Assembly: GCA_023014365.1 (NCBI GenBank)
Contig: JAEBUN010000002.1
Location: 806,001-870,000, forward strand
Direction of reading: 5' to 3'
Origin: Lepiota brunneoincarnata
Lineage: Eukaryota > Basidiomycota > Agaricomycetes > Agaricales > Agaricaceae
DNA: 64,000 nt
Shown here: one piece after another, positions 1 to 13,457 of the stretch
How positions within the stretch are numbered: position 1 is the stretch's first letter
How the letters are laid out: every line of letters begins with the position of its first letter
Program-made: the position numbers and the translations under genes
The notes under the pieces: generated by a model
The model's input: only the letters and a program-made list of their open reading frames with translations
The model's database searches: none
Told to the model about the DNA's origin: nothing

Positions 1-567
1 TCACCATAACAATGGGTGTTAATATCGGGTTGCAAACACAGGCTAGTGGCGGGCAACTCGCATCACAAAAGAGATGTGATGGGGTCTTTGACGGGAACTC
101 GATGATTGGCGCGCTGTGCTGAATCCCTCCACCTGTATTACTGGCGCCGTTTCATCTCCAAATTACATGCCTAGCGGTCTGTACATAATCTATCGTTACA
201 TGTGCGACACCTGCCAAGGCTCGAGAATTCCGGATCCTGTCTGAATCTTCAGAGGCCTGTGCTTCAAACCTAGAAGTTGCCTCGAATACTCGGGAGGGAC
301 TTGGCAACGGGCCACTTAGAACAAGGCTGGCGGGTAGGCATGGATATAAATACTGCTTCTTGAGATGGCGATTGGGTCTCACTGCCATTGGTGTGTCCAT
401 CATCATAACATCACAAGAAGCCATCTCCAGTGAAGTGGACACCATCACTCACCCCCCCGCGCATTTATAAGACATACCCTTTCGTCTGGTTCTTCCCAGC
501 GTCCGGTCGCTTTCCCCCCTAGACATCCGCTTGCACCCCCTTGGTTGAACTCCCGCTCCATCCAAAG
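1..567. other. Intergenic region and chitinase promoter
   Basis: No coding region could be supported here; the open frames are short and resemble no family. A TATA-like TTATAA lies at about 465-470, roughly 100 bp upstream of the chitinase start, after a C-rich stretch. The left part may hold the end of a neighbouring transcription unit outside the window, but nothing in it shows this. Confidence 0.5.
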
Positions 568-2078
568 ATGTTTCCTTTCAAAAGAACGTTCTGCTATGCG
601 CTTCTCGCGTTCTCGGTCGGTGCGAGTGCCATCGAAGTTGATGTGAATGGAGGAGAGGGTGGGATTAATGTTGATGCTGCTTCGTACTCGAAACCGAAGA
701 TTGCAATCTCGTGGTATGCGGGATGGCACGCCACAAAGGGGTTCCCATTGTCGAGTGTCAAATGGAACAAGTATACTCATCTGACATATTCCTTTGCGTG
801 AGTGCATCTCTTTGATACTGTCAGACTAGTGGAAGTTGACAGAGGTGATGGATTAGGGAGACAACTCCCGATGTCAGATTGTTGACTTTGAATGGATCCG
901 ACCCCAACCTCTTGCCGCAATTTGTCTCTCAGGCAAAACGACACGTATGTTCGCAGGCATTTTGAGTTCGGCATTGCATCTGATGACAAATGCATAAAAG
1001 GGTGTCAAACCTCTGGTCTCGGTCGGAGGTTGGACTGGATCGCGCTGGTTCTCCTCGAATGTTGGGTCCTCTGAAAATCGAACTCAGTTCGTTAAGACCC
1101 TCACCGACTTTGCACGTAAATACCAACTAGACGGTCTCGACTTCGAGTGAGTATTACATTACCGAGGAATCCCTCTGACTGACTGTCGCGCCTGCAGCTG
1201 GGAGTACCCGGGAAGACAAGGCATCGGTTGCAATACTATTTCTCCTACCGATACTGCCAACTTCCTCGCTCTTTTGCAGGAGCTTCGAAAGGATCCCCTC
1301 GGCTGCAAACTCACCCTCTCTGCTGCAGTTTCCGTAGTCCCATTCGCAGGGCCAGACGGCAACCCGCTATCGGATGTCTCACCCTTTGCAAAGGTTCTTG
1401 ACTGGATCGCGATCATGAACTACGACGTATGGGGGCCTTGGAGCGCTACTGTGGGACCCAACGCTCCCATTGACGATACTTGTGCAGCCACCGGCAACCA
1501 GTTTGGTTCTGCCGTTTCCGCTGTCCAAAAATGGAATACTGCAGGAATTCCGTTGAACCAGATTGTCCTTGGTGTGCCGGCGTATGGCCACTCTTTCAGA
1601 GTGCGGACGGCTGACGCGTTCTTGAACGGTACAAAGACGTTGGCCCCATTCCCCAAGTTCGATGCTACTGATAGACCGGCGGGTGATTCGTGGGACGACG
1701 CTGAGGGCGTGGATGAATGTGGTGCCCCTCAAGCTCCTGGTGGTAATATTAACTTCTGGGGCCTCATTGAACAAGGATACTTGAACAAGGACGGGTCTGT
1801 GAAGAAGGGTATCTCGTCCGCCTTCGACACCTGCAGCCGAACTGTACGTGTTTTCTTGCGTATTTGGTGAGGGCTACGAGCTGATCGAGATAATTTAGCC
1901 ATACGTCTACAATCCAACCACAGAGATCATGGTGTCCTATGATAATGCGGAGTCGTTTGCTGCCAAGGGCAAGTTCATCAAGACGAAGGGTTTGAGAGGG
2001 TTCTCGATGTGGGAGGCGGGTGGTGACTCTAACAGCATCCTTATCAACTCGATCCGTAAGGCTGCTGGGTTTAACTGA
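568..2078 (+). CDS. Secreted GH18 chitinase
   Basis: Endochitinase-type glycoside hydrolase family 18, expected to cut beta-1,4-linked N-acetylglucosamine in fungal wall or arthropod chitin outside the cell. Five exons (568-797, 857-944, 1001-1146, 1198-1843, 1899-2078) join to 429 codons without a frame break. The start at 568 gives a hydrophobic signal peptide (MFPFKRTFCYALLAFSVGAS); the open frame extends to 541 but that leader is poor. Seen motifs: SVGGW near residue 115, the catalytic DGLDFDWE across the third intron with acid Glu at about 157, MNYDVWG, and the final barrel motif FSMWE. The substrate-assist Asp and proton donor Glu are both intact. No carbohydrate-binding module, Ser/Thr linker or GPI signal follows the barrel, so this is a bare catalytic domain. 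Family assignment is secure; substrate and endo/exo mode are inference. Confidence 0.95.
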
Positions 2079-2315
2079 ACTCTTGTTACATATCTATTTT
2101 GTCATATTATACCTACAACATATCAACAACGGACATTGACACTTCGTGATATGTATTCAGGGTTAAGAAGTGTGAACGTTGTCATTGCTTAAAACACGTG
2201 AACGAAAGCAAATGATCGCTTACCCACAGAAAACACATTTCATTGACTAAGCGCTCGATCAGTATTACCACTCGACCCTGGCACACTTTTATTCCACCCA
2301 CGGTGACTGACGGCA

Positions 2316-4207
2316 ATGAGTCTCTTTAAATATGCTGCGTCTGCGGCACTGCTCCTCATTATTCCGTCTGATGAACGTCTTTTCTCTCCATCGTCGTGTT
2401 TGTCCAGGTCGTTCTACGGTTCTTATCGTTCCAGCTCGCATGCCATACAGAGCGTCTTCCTTCCCGACGCTTCCTGCTTGGAGTCGTTGACAACGGACAA
2501 CCTCGCGGAACAAGCTTTTGTCGCAGAGATCGCGCGTCCATCGGAGGGGCAACGATTTGTTTGGGTTGAGAAGGCGGTAGTTGAACTTAGTCTCTACAAC
2601 TCGGAGAAGGACTCTTTGGATCACTTTATCAAGCGGCTCGGTCGCGTCGGGATACGACATCAACATGATGACAAGCAGGATGTCCTCTCCTCTGAGCAAT
2701 CTTATCCATACAAGGTGCTCTACCAAACCCCTGACGCGTTATTGGTTTCTGTACCTCATACCGAGGCGTACGCTATTGATGTCATCCTCCCGAGGTTCTG
2801 GAAGTCAACCATCCTCCCACTCTCGCCAGTTAAATATTACCCAGTTCCACCAGAGGCTGTGGAACCCGTTAGGGATGTACTTCGGAAGCTCAGATTCGAT
2901 CCTGATGTAGCAAGGATCGTGAACAACATAAGTATCCCGCAAATGAAGAACGATATTCGATTCCTAACAGGCGAGGATGGAAGGAGTGGGATTGTTTCGA
3001 GACATTCATTTACGACTGGTGCGTTGACGGCGGGAACGTGGATCAAGGAGCGGATTGAGGAAACGGGGGCAAGGTGTGAGCTTAGGCAGTTCCTTATGGG
3101 GTTTGCGCCGAATGTTATCTGGTGTGTGGTCATTCCTGGCGGGGAGGGATGAGGAGGCTGACGGGGTTGGTTGTGCTTTGGCAGTCGATACGAGTCTGTC
3201 GTTCCGAGTAACGCCACGATTATCATTAGTGGGCATTATGATAGTCGTGGTTCGTTTGGGAGTATGAGGGCTCCTGGTGGTAATGATGATGGATCTGGTA
3301 CTACTGCTGTGCTGGCGATTGCCAGGACTATTAAGAGGAAAGGAGTCAAGTTCCACGCGAATGTGGAACTGTGCACCTTTGCTGGTGAAGAACAGGGGCG
3401 GCTGGGAAGCATTTGGTATGCTCGTAAGAGGCGTTCACGTATACTTACACCGTTTTCCGTCATATTGATTGCAACTCTTTACCAGGTGAGCTAAGGGCTG
3501 CTGGCGCCAACATTACGCTCATGGTCCAATCTGATATGTTGGCCTATCGTGCGCCTGGAGAGCCCTTACAGCTTGGACTTCCTGAGACGTGGGTATTACT
3601 TTTTGTGATGGGACTGACGAGGCTTACCTGTCCTCTCTCTGTGTAGTATAAGTACCCCAGAGGTCACTCAGCTCGTCGCAAATGTTTCTGCTATTTATAG
3701 TCCTGAACTTCAGGTCGGATACACTGCTGTGAGCGGTTGAAAGTCATTTATCTGAATGCGGTGACTAATCTTCCCTATTGCTGCAGGTTTGTTGTAGTGA
3801 CCATCAGGTAAGCTGTGCTACATCGGCCAGTTAGGTACGGATGTTGACTCTTCCAGTCCTTCCTCGAGCACGGATTCCCAGCTACACAGGTATTCGAACG
3901 AGCAGGACCGCGTAAGTCACACTGAACATTTGGTGTTTGGAGATTTTGACAGAGTATGGGGTTTCCAGTCATTGATCCTATGTATCACAATAGCGGTAGG
4001 CTAGTTCTGGTACATGATGCTATCCTGATGTTGATGTTCGAATTGTTAGGTGACTTGAGCAGTCGACCGGACTATAGTTTTGAGCAATTGTACGGGGTTG
4101 CCAAGGTCCAGGTGAGCTCTCTTTTTGCATCCGACTTTCGAAATCAGGCTCAAATTTACCTTTTCTAGTTTGCTACATTATTGCATGCCGCTGGGTTTGA
4201 GGTATGA
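2316..4207 (+). CDS. M28 family zinc aminopeptidase, secreted or vacuolar
   Basis: Metallopeptidase family M28, removing N-terminal residues from peptides with two zinc ions. Nine exons (2316-3121, 3185-3423, 3486-3588, 3647-3728, 3787-3807, 3857-3911, 3969-3995, 4050-4111, 4169-4207) join to 477 codons in frame. Zinc ligands are visible: His in GHYDSR, bridging Asp in NDDGSG, general-base Glu and ligand in EEQG, Asp in SDMLAY and the last His in SDHQSF. The N-terminus is hydrophobic (MSLFKYAASAALLLIIP), consistent with secretion, and a propeptide-like segment of about 200 residues precedes the catalytic domain. A 21-nt exon encodes the SDHQ part. An alternative in-frame 42-nt intron near 2369-2410 cannot be excluded. 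It lies 237 bp downstream of the chitinase on the same strand. Substrate preference is not readable from sequence. Confidence 0.93.
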
Positions 4208-4493
4208 CAGTAGCTTTTACGGTATTTACCTTGTGTATCTGTTACGGCTATTGTTTGTTGACTCTTGAGGGCAATGATGGGAAGTGACGCGCGATATTTG
4301 AGACAGTTTGGCCTGGGTTCCCTTACGCACCTCACTTGAACCACTGTGGTGCATGCTGCTTGTTTCGGCTGTGCTCTCCTTGATCTTTTGCGGTGCCGAT
4401 TCGCTGCATGATACGCCTGACCTGAATACTGGTGTCTAGTAGCAATGGGTAAAAATTTCAAATTCCTCAGGCAATTACGCAGCGGCTAATGGA

Positions 4494-7400
4494 ATGGCTC
4501 GAACAGACACCGCAATCGCAAGGCAGCTCGTTGACAAGATCTACGAGAAGCGCAAGGCGGCTGCCTTGGAGCTCGAGAAGTACGCAACACGCCAACTTCT
4601 TCTCACACGTATTCACTTTTGTGTGTGATGATTGCACAGACAAGTACGAGACTGCCACCAGACGAATGGACAAGAACGGATCGGTACAATAATTGATCAA
4701 TTGGTGGAAATGTTCAATAACAACACCAACCCATTGCATGTGCGCAACGGAGGGCTGATAGGGCTCGCAGGAACGGCTATTGCGCTTGGCGTGGATATCG
4801 CTCCGTATATGGAGAAGTTTATGGGACCGCTGCGGGATTGTTTCGTGGATCCAGAGAACAAGATCAGGTATTTCTCGGCGGAGTGCTTGTACAATATTGC
4901 CAAGGTGTCGAAGGGAGAGGTGCTGGTGTATTTCAACGATATATTTGATGCGCTGAGCAAGGTGAGTGTATATCCTTGTGCTGTTGGTGAACATAATTTT
5001 GATGAGATGGGGGTATACGTCGTGATCAAGCTCGCGGCTGATTCAGAACTATCCGTGAAGAATGGTGCAGAGTTGTTGGATCGGTTGTTGAAAGACATCG
5101 TAGCAGAATCCGCAGCATATTACATTCCACTCTATCCTGAGACTGAGAGGATCCGGAGCGAAAGGGGGGGGAAACAAGGGGTGTTGGTGGCGCTCCCTAG
5201 TGAGGGGGGTCAGGAACAACCGCAGAAGGCTTTCTCTCTTGCGCATTTCATTCCACTACTGCGGGAACGCATATACGTGCTCAACCCATTTACGAGGAGT
5301 TATCTTGTGTCCTGGATTACGGTGCTGGATAGTGTTCCCGAACTCGAGCTGGTGACTTATTTGCCCGAGTTTTTGGATGGCTTACTGTAAGCACGTTCCC
5401 CCCCCCCCTTTTTCGGTTATGCACCGATGAAGTTTTGCAGGAAATACCTTTCGGATCCTATCGAAGATGTGCGCATTGCCACTGAAAATCTTCTAGCGGA
5501 CTTCCTACGCGAAATCAAGGATGTCACGTATGTTTCTCGGCATCTGGATGAGCATGGACCACTACGGAGGCTGGAGGATCCGTTGGGTCGACAGGATACT
5601 GCAGAGTCGCGGCGCATTATGATGGCAGATGATTATGACGGAATCGTAGTGGATAACGACGAATCTGCACTAGACTCAGTGAATGGGAACGGTGAAAGTA
5701 TGTTGCGTGAATCGCCTGAGGTGGAATATAGGAGTACTGGGGGTGAGATCGAACTTTACGCGACCCGAGTCATTTTCGCTAAATCTTGTGGCTCACAGTA
5801 TGGATACCTGGCCAGGGTGTTCGCATTAATTATCCAGCCATCGTTGAAACTCTAATTCAGCAGCTTGACGGTGAACGTACGTCCGGCCATAGACTCTTTA
5901 TTTCCCTTATTTATAATGTTTTCCAGACGATGAAATCCAACAGTCGACTGCCCTCAGGTGGTTAGCCGAATTTCTGACTTGGGCACATGAAGTCATGGTT
6001 CCTTTCACGCCGCGATTAATCCCTTGCATTCTCCCCAACCTGGCTCACCACGTTGCGATGATACAAACCGCGGCTATCAAGACCAATAAGCTACTGTACG
6101 ACGTTATCAAGTCGCTGCCTTTGCCTGCAGACCAAATGGCAAATTCGGGTGTATTGAACAGGGGAAGCAGTGAAAAGTTGAACACATCGCCCCTGCAGAG
6201 TCGGATCCCATCCTCACCAACGCCCGCGGCGACCATGTCAGCACCTGCAGTCCCTGGGACGTCGGCCGCGAGACAGGGAACTAAAGATATCGCTTCTCCT
6301 GATCCCGCTGCGGTGCAACCACAATCCCAATCTCAGCCAGCCCCAGGTTCCAGGCCTCATTCACCTGTCTCAGCAACAAGTTTGAGCGGACAGCAGCAGG
6401 CAGCGGAAAGGCTGTCGCAGAGTCAGCTTACAGAGCCTGATGGGGATCCATTTGACTATCAGGCGACGGTGAATGAGCTGACGGTGCAGTTCTTGAACGA
6501 GTACGAGGAAACGAGAGTCACGACGTTGAAATGGTTAATCATGCTGCATCAGAAGGCGCCAAAGAAGGTGTGTTTATGTTTTTTTTGCCATTGTCTAAGT
6601 TTTATGTTAGCTAATGGTATCATGTCGTAGATTTTGGCGATGGATGATGGGACGTTCCCTGCGCTGCTCAAGACCTTGAGTGATAGTTCAGAGGAGGTGG
6701 GGCTCTCGTGTGTCGATGGCTTGGGGTTTTGCGGACTGAAACTTCATGTGAACAGGTCATTAAGCATGATCTGCAGCTCATTGCTCAGATTTCGTCATCC
6801 TCTGAAGAAGGTTATTTCAAAGCCTTCATGCACAACCTTCTTGAGTTGTTCAGTACAGATAGGCGGTTGCTGGAGACCAGGGGAAGCCTCATAATCCGGC
6901 AGCTTTGCCTTAATATGAGCACAGAGAAGATTTATCGGACTTTTGCCGAGATTATAGACAAGGAGGAGGTGAGGGCACCGTCGTGTGTTCTGGTGGGCAG
7001 AAGGTTACTCATAGTCTGTTCAATAGGATTTGGAATTCGCCAGTGTGATTGTGCAGAAACTTAATCTCATACTTATCACTTCTCCGGAACTGGGTGACTT
7101 CAGGAGAAGGCTGAAGAGCCTGGAGATCCGGGTATGCTCTCGGTCTTTATTCGAAAAACGCGCTAAAACTCGTATTCACAGCAAGACGGCCAAGCGCTGT
7201 TCACGACGCTTTACAAGTCTTGGTGTCATAACGCTGTATCCGTGTTTTCCTTGTGTCTGTTAGCGCAGGCCTACGAGCATGCGTCCAATCTGCTCCATAT
7301 TTTGTAGGCATTTATTCTACTTTGAAAGTCTGCAGAGGCCTGACAAGTGTTTAGTGCAGATCTGGAAGTCACAGTGCAGATGTTAGTTCAGATAGACAAG

Positions 7401-8208
7401 CTCGTGCAGCTAATCGAGTCGCCGGTCTTTACCTGTGCGTTTTTTTTTGCTCATATCGCCCCTTGTTACTCGACGTTCTCAATCTCGATAGATATCCGAC
7501 TACAACTACTGGAGCCTGAAAAATATCCATATCTCTTCAAGTGCCTTTACGGCATCTTGATGCTGCTCCCTCAAAGCTCAGCTTTCGTCTCCCTCCGTAA
7601 TCGACTCAATGCAGTCAACTCTGCGGGATTTTTACACATCGCTCCTAAATCGTAGGGGATCTGTGTTTATGTTTTCGTTTCCGGATGTTGACTATCCATT
7701 GCCGAGCAGTACTCCTGGGGTGGCATCGACTCGCTCCAAAATGGGACGAGAGGAGATCAAATGGCAGGAACTCCTTATGCACTTCCGCTCCGTCCAAGTC
7801 AAACATGAAAAGGCCCGTCGACAAGCCATGGGTGGCGATGGTTCCTCCATGTCCATGTCAGGCTATTCCGATCGCGACCTTGATCTCGGGGGCCTGCACC
7901 AAAAGGAAGTGGGAGGTGAGCGGGCGGGGCGGGGGCAGTCGACAATGCTTGGAAGACCACATATGCGAAGAAGGGCCACTGGGGAATTGCCTTTGCCTGG
8001 TGTTGCAGGAGGCCCATTATCAAGATCTGGAGTACTCTCACCGCTGAACCCCAAGGCAAGGGTTACAAGTGGGCTGAGTACGGGTCCAGTCGCTGGACTG
8101 GCTACCGGTACGGCGGGTGGGAGCGGGACGGTATTGGGAGCTGCGGGTGGATTGCAGGGGCAAAAGGCTGTGCCCAAGAGGACAATTGATCTGACGAAGA
8201 AGATTTGA
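4494..8208 (+). CDS. VAC14: VAC14, scaffold of the PIKfyve/Fab1 - FIG4 complex
   Basis: HEAT-repeat scaffold that holds the PI3P 5-kinase Fab1/PIKfyve and the phosphatase Fig4 together on vacuole or endosome membranes and so controls PI(3,5)P2. The start at 4494 opens directly into the family N-terminus ([18 protein letters not shown]). First exons: 4494-4579, 4640-4961, 5031-5386, 5441-5742. Recognisable blocks are [67 protein letters not shown] (to 5360), [16 protein letters not shown], the [12 protein letters not shown] helix and, near 7760, the C-terminal Fig4-binding block [19 protein letters not shown]. Most homologs stop soon after this; here about 130 further residues rich in Gly, Ala, Ser and Thr follow. 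A 150-residue Pro/Ser/Gln-rich insert sits near 6150-6440. Splicing was traced by family matches, so a few minor borders are uncertain. Confidence 0.93.
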
Positions 8209-8488
8209 GGCATGAGAGCAGCTTGGGCGATTAGTGGGGTGGTATGTGTATTTCTTTTTTAATGTGTCATCTAATGTCCCGTCGGAGTGTTTTCTGTATC
8301 TATCATCCATTCTCTCTATGTTTTGGGCTTTATTCATGGATTTCTTCTTACCGACATGCAAAGGAAACCGAATACCTAAGCAGGCGGTTTGATCAGAAAT
8401 CTGTGAGTTTGTGCCCGGATTCGAGGGACGAGGACTGAGGTCCATAAAGAAAGCAAATCAAAGCGCCCAGAGAAAGCAGCAAGACAAG

Positions 8489-9620
8489 CTAAAGATGTGA
8501 GTTACTGGAGACGAGAATATTGTCCCTTATTCTAGCTATATCCTCATCGTTGAATCCAACATATTTCTTGATGTAACTCTCAACACCGCCGTATTTCTGC
8601 TCGAGAAGTTGCATGAAGGCAATCATCGTCTCGCGCCTAGGTTGTTATATGAGTGGACCTAGCAGCTGGGAGCTCGGGGGACGCACCGGCAAGTAAACAT
8701 GTTGAGAGCGGCTTCATTATTCGAGGCAAACAGGGGCTCCTTCGAGAGTCGGTCCATGATCATTGCTCTTGCGGGTTCACGACCAACTCGTGTCAGGGCA
8801 TAGTCTTGTGCTATCGTCTCGTCGTCCACACCTGCAAGCTATTGGGGGCAAGGTCTGTGCCAGGGTGCCACATGGCTGAACGGTGCTTCTCACTTTAAGC
8901 AGAATGGCCGCAATAATGCCGGTTCGATCTTTGCCGGCTGTGCAATGGAAGAGGCATCCCTCGTTTGGCTCGTCTCTCACATGTCGGAGAATATGTCCGA
9001 AAGCTGGACCCCCATGGTCAAGAATTTGTGAATATAATTCCATAAATGCCTATAGGTTGTTATAAGCATGCGGTGCCTATCTGTCTTCATGGGGAGGTGA
9101 TACTTGCCTCTGTCCTTCCGCTAGCATAAAGTTGGTATCGTCTGGGCGAGAGGTAAGTCACATCGATGTCCTACTGCACAGTATGCCGGAAGATGTAGGC
9201 ACGCACGTACTTGGCCATCATCTCTGGGCTATAGTCTGCGGTCTTGAAGACAGGAGTGTGTAAAATCTGAACGCCATCGATTTCAGGTAAAGGAGTGTTG
9301 TACTTGTGGATTTCGGTGTCGGAGCGGAGATCAAAGACTGTTGTAATATTCAGTCCCTTAATCAGAGCCTTTCCTAGATATGTAAATGTGCGAGTTAGTG
9401 GCTTATTTGAGAGAGATAAAGCAGGTATACCATCAGGTTTGATTCCAGATAACTCTGCTGAACGATACAGATACCTTGGCTTGGTGATCTTGCCGGTAAA
9501 AGAGGCGGAGGGATAAGAACCAAGGTCACGGACATTGATTACACCAGGAATGGAGACGAAAGGTGGCTTTGAGAGGACGTCTGCGACATATGCTGGATCG
9601 AGGGGATCGAGGTCGTGCAT
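8489..9620 (-). CDS. Cysteine-based Tyr/Ser phosphatase (PF13350 type)
   Basis: Protein of the atypical tyrosine phosphatase family PF13350. The N-terminal block GVINVRDLGSYP and the RSAELSG segment are family hallmarks; the P-loop HCTAGKDRTG carries the nucleophilic Cys and the phosphate-binding Arg. VFDLRSDTEI sits between them. The C-terminal helices (AFMQLLEQKYGGV, GFNDEDIARI) complete the fold. No signal peptide, so probably cytosolic. Exons run from 9620 down to the stop at 8489-8491. One intron, 9050-9117, has a GC donor followed by AAGT and a normal AG acceptor; using it restores a continuous frame into AFMELYSQILDHGG. The gene is divergent from MCM6 with only 134 bp between the start codons. 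Substrate is unknown; in other organisms the family acts on phosphotyrosine and phosphoinositides. Confidence 0.9.
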
Positions 9621-9707
9621 GAAGGCAAGTGCTTAATGGAGTTGCGGTCACGCGCTTGCAAAGTGTCACTCCCGACACGCTTGTGCCTGCCCTAAAGCAG
9701 ATAGAGC

Positions 9708-9713
9708 ACGCGT
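9708..9713. promoter_or_regulatory. MCB element (ACGCGT) in the MCM6/phosphatase bidirectional promoter
   Basis: A perfect palindromic ACGCGT lies 42 bp upstream of the MCM6 start codon, inside the 134-bp gap shared with the divergent phosphatase. Related CG-rich cores (ACGCGC near 9652, GCGCGTC near 9732) flank it. ACGCGT is the known target of the MBF (Mbp1/Swi6 or Res/Cdc10) G1/S regulator, and MCM genes are classical targets in ascomycete yeasts. That it works the same way here is inference. Confidence 0.55.
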
Positions 9714-9754
9714 GATTCCATTTTTCAATTAGCGCGTCGACGATTTCCTCATTT

Positions 9755-12985
<3,231 letters not shown>

Positions 12986-13457
12986 GGATTAGAATTCGAG
13001 TTTTGGTTTATCTTTACATGTTCTATAGCAGCCTTTGGGGTGTATGATAAATGTACGAAATACAGCCGTTCCCAGGACTGGGAAATCACACTGCGTTGAC
13101 TCACTTCCCGTGGAAACCGACGAAGGATTGCCTACTTGGTCTGTCTCAGAGGACAAGCACTCACGTGGTTTATGACCGAATCTACGAGCGTGTCCACCAT
13201 TCCTCATTATACATTAAGCCTTATATACCCCTCCATTATACAGCGACACATTGCCCTCTCCCTACTGCGACCCCGGCGTCCACGAAGACTTCCAAAGGAT
13301 TATCCTGGAGAAAGATCACGATTATCATCAAACCGTGGACAGCTTATATACCCGTCTCATTTGGATGATACTCTGCTTCTAGGGACCACGGGAAAACTGG
13401 CTACATACTAACGAACTACAAGATACTCACCGAGGACTGCGATCGTGCCAAATCCAA
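12986..13457. other. Intergenic region between MCM6 and the formin
   Basis: No gene was recognised. Two TATATA-like stretches (near 13222 and 13338) and pyrimidine-rich runs precede the formin start at 13458. These fit a promoter and 5' UTR, with the second lying about 110 bp upstream of the start codon. Confidence 0.45.

Noticed and set aside
4445..4470. Upstream VAC14 start joined by a 22-nt intron
   Set aside because: The reading would give M-G-N-Y before the known N-terminus, but a 22-nt intron is shorter than fungal introns allow; the ATG at 4494 is enough.
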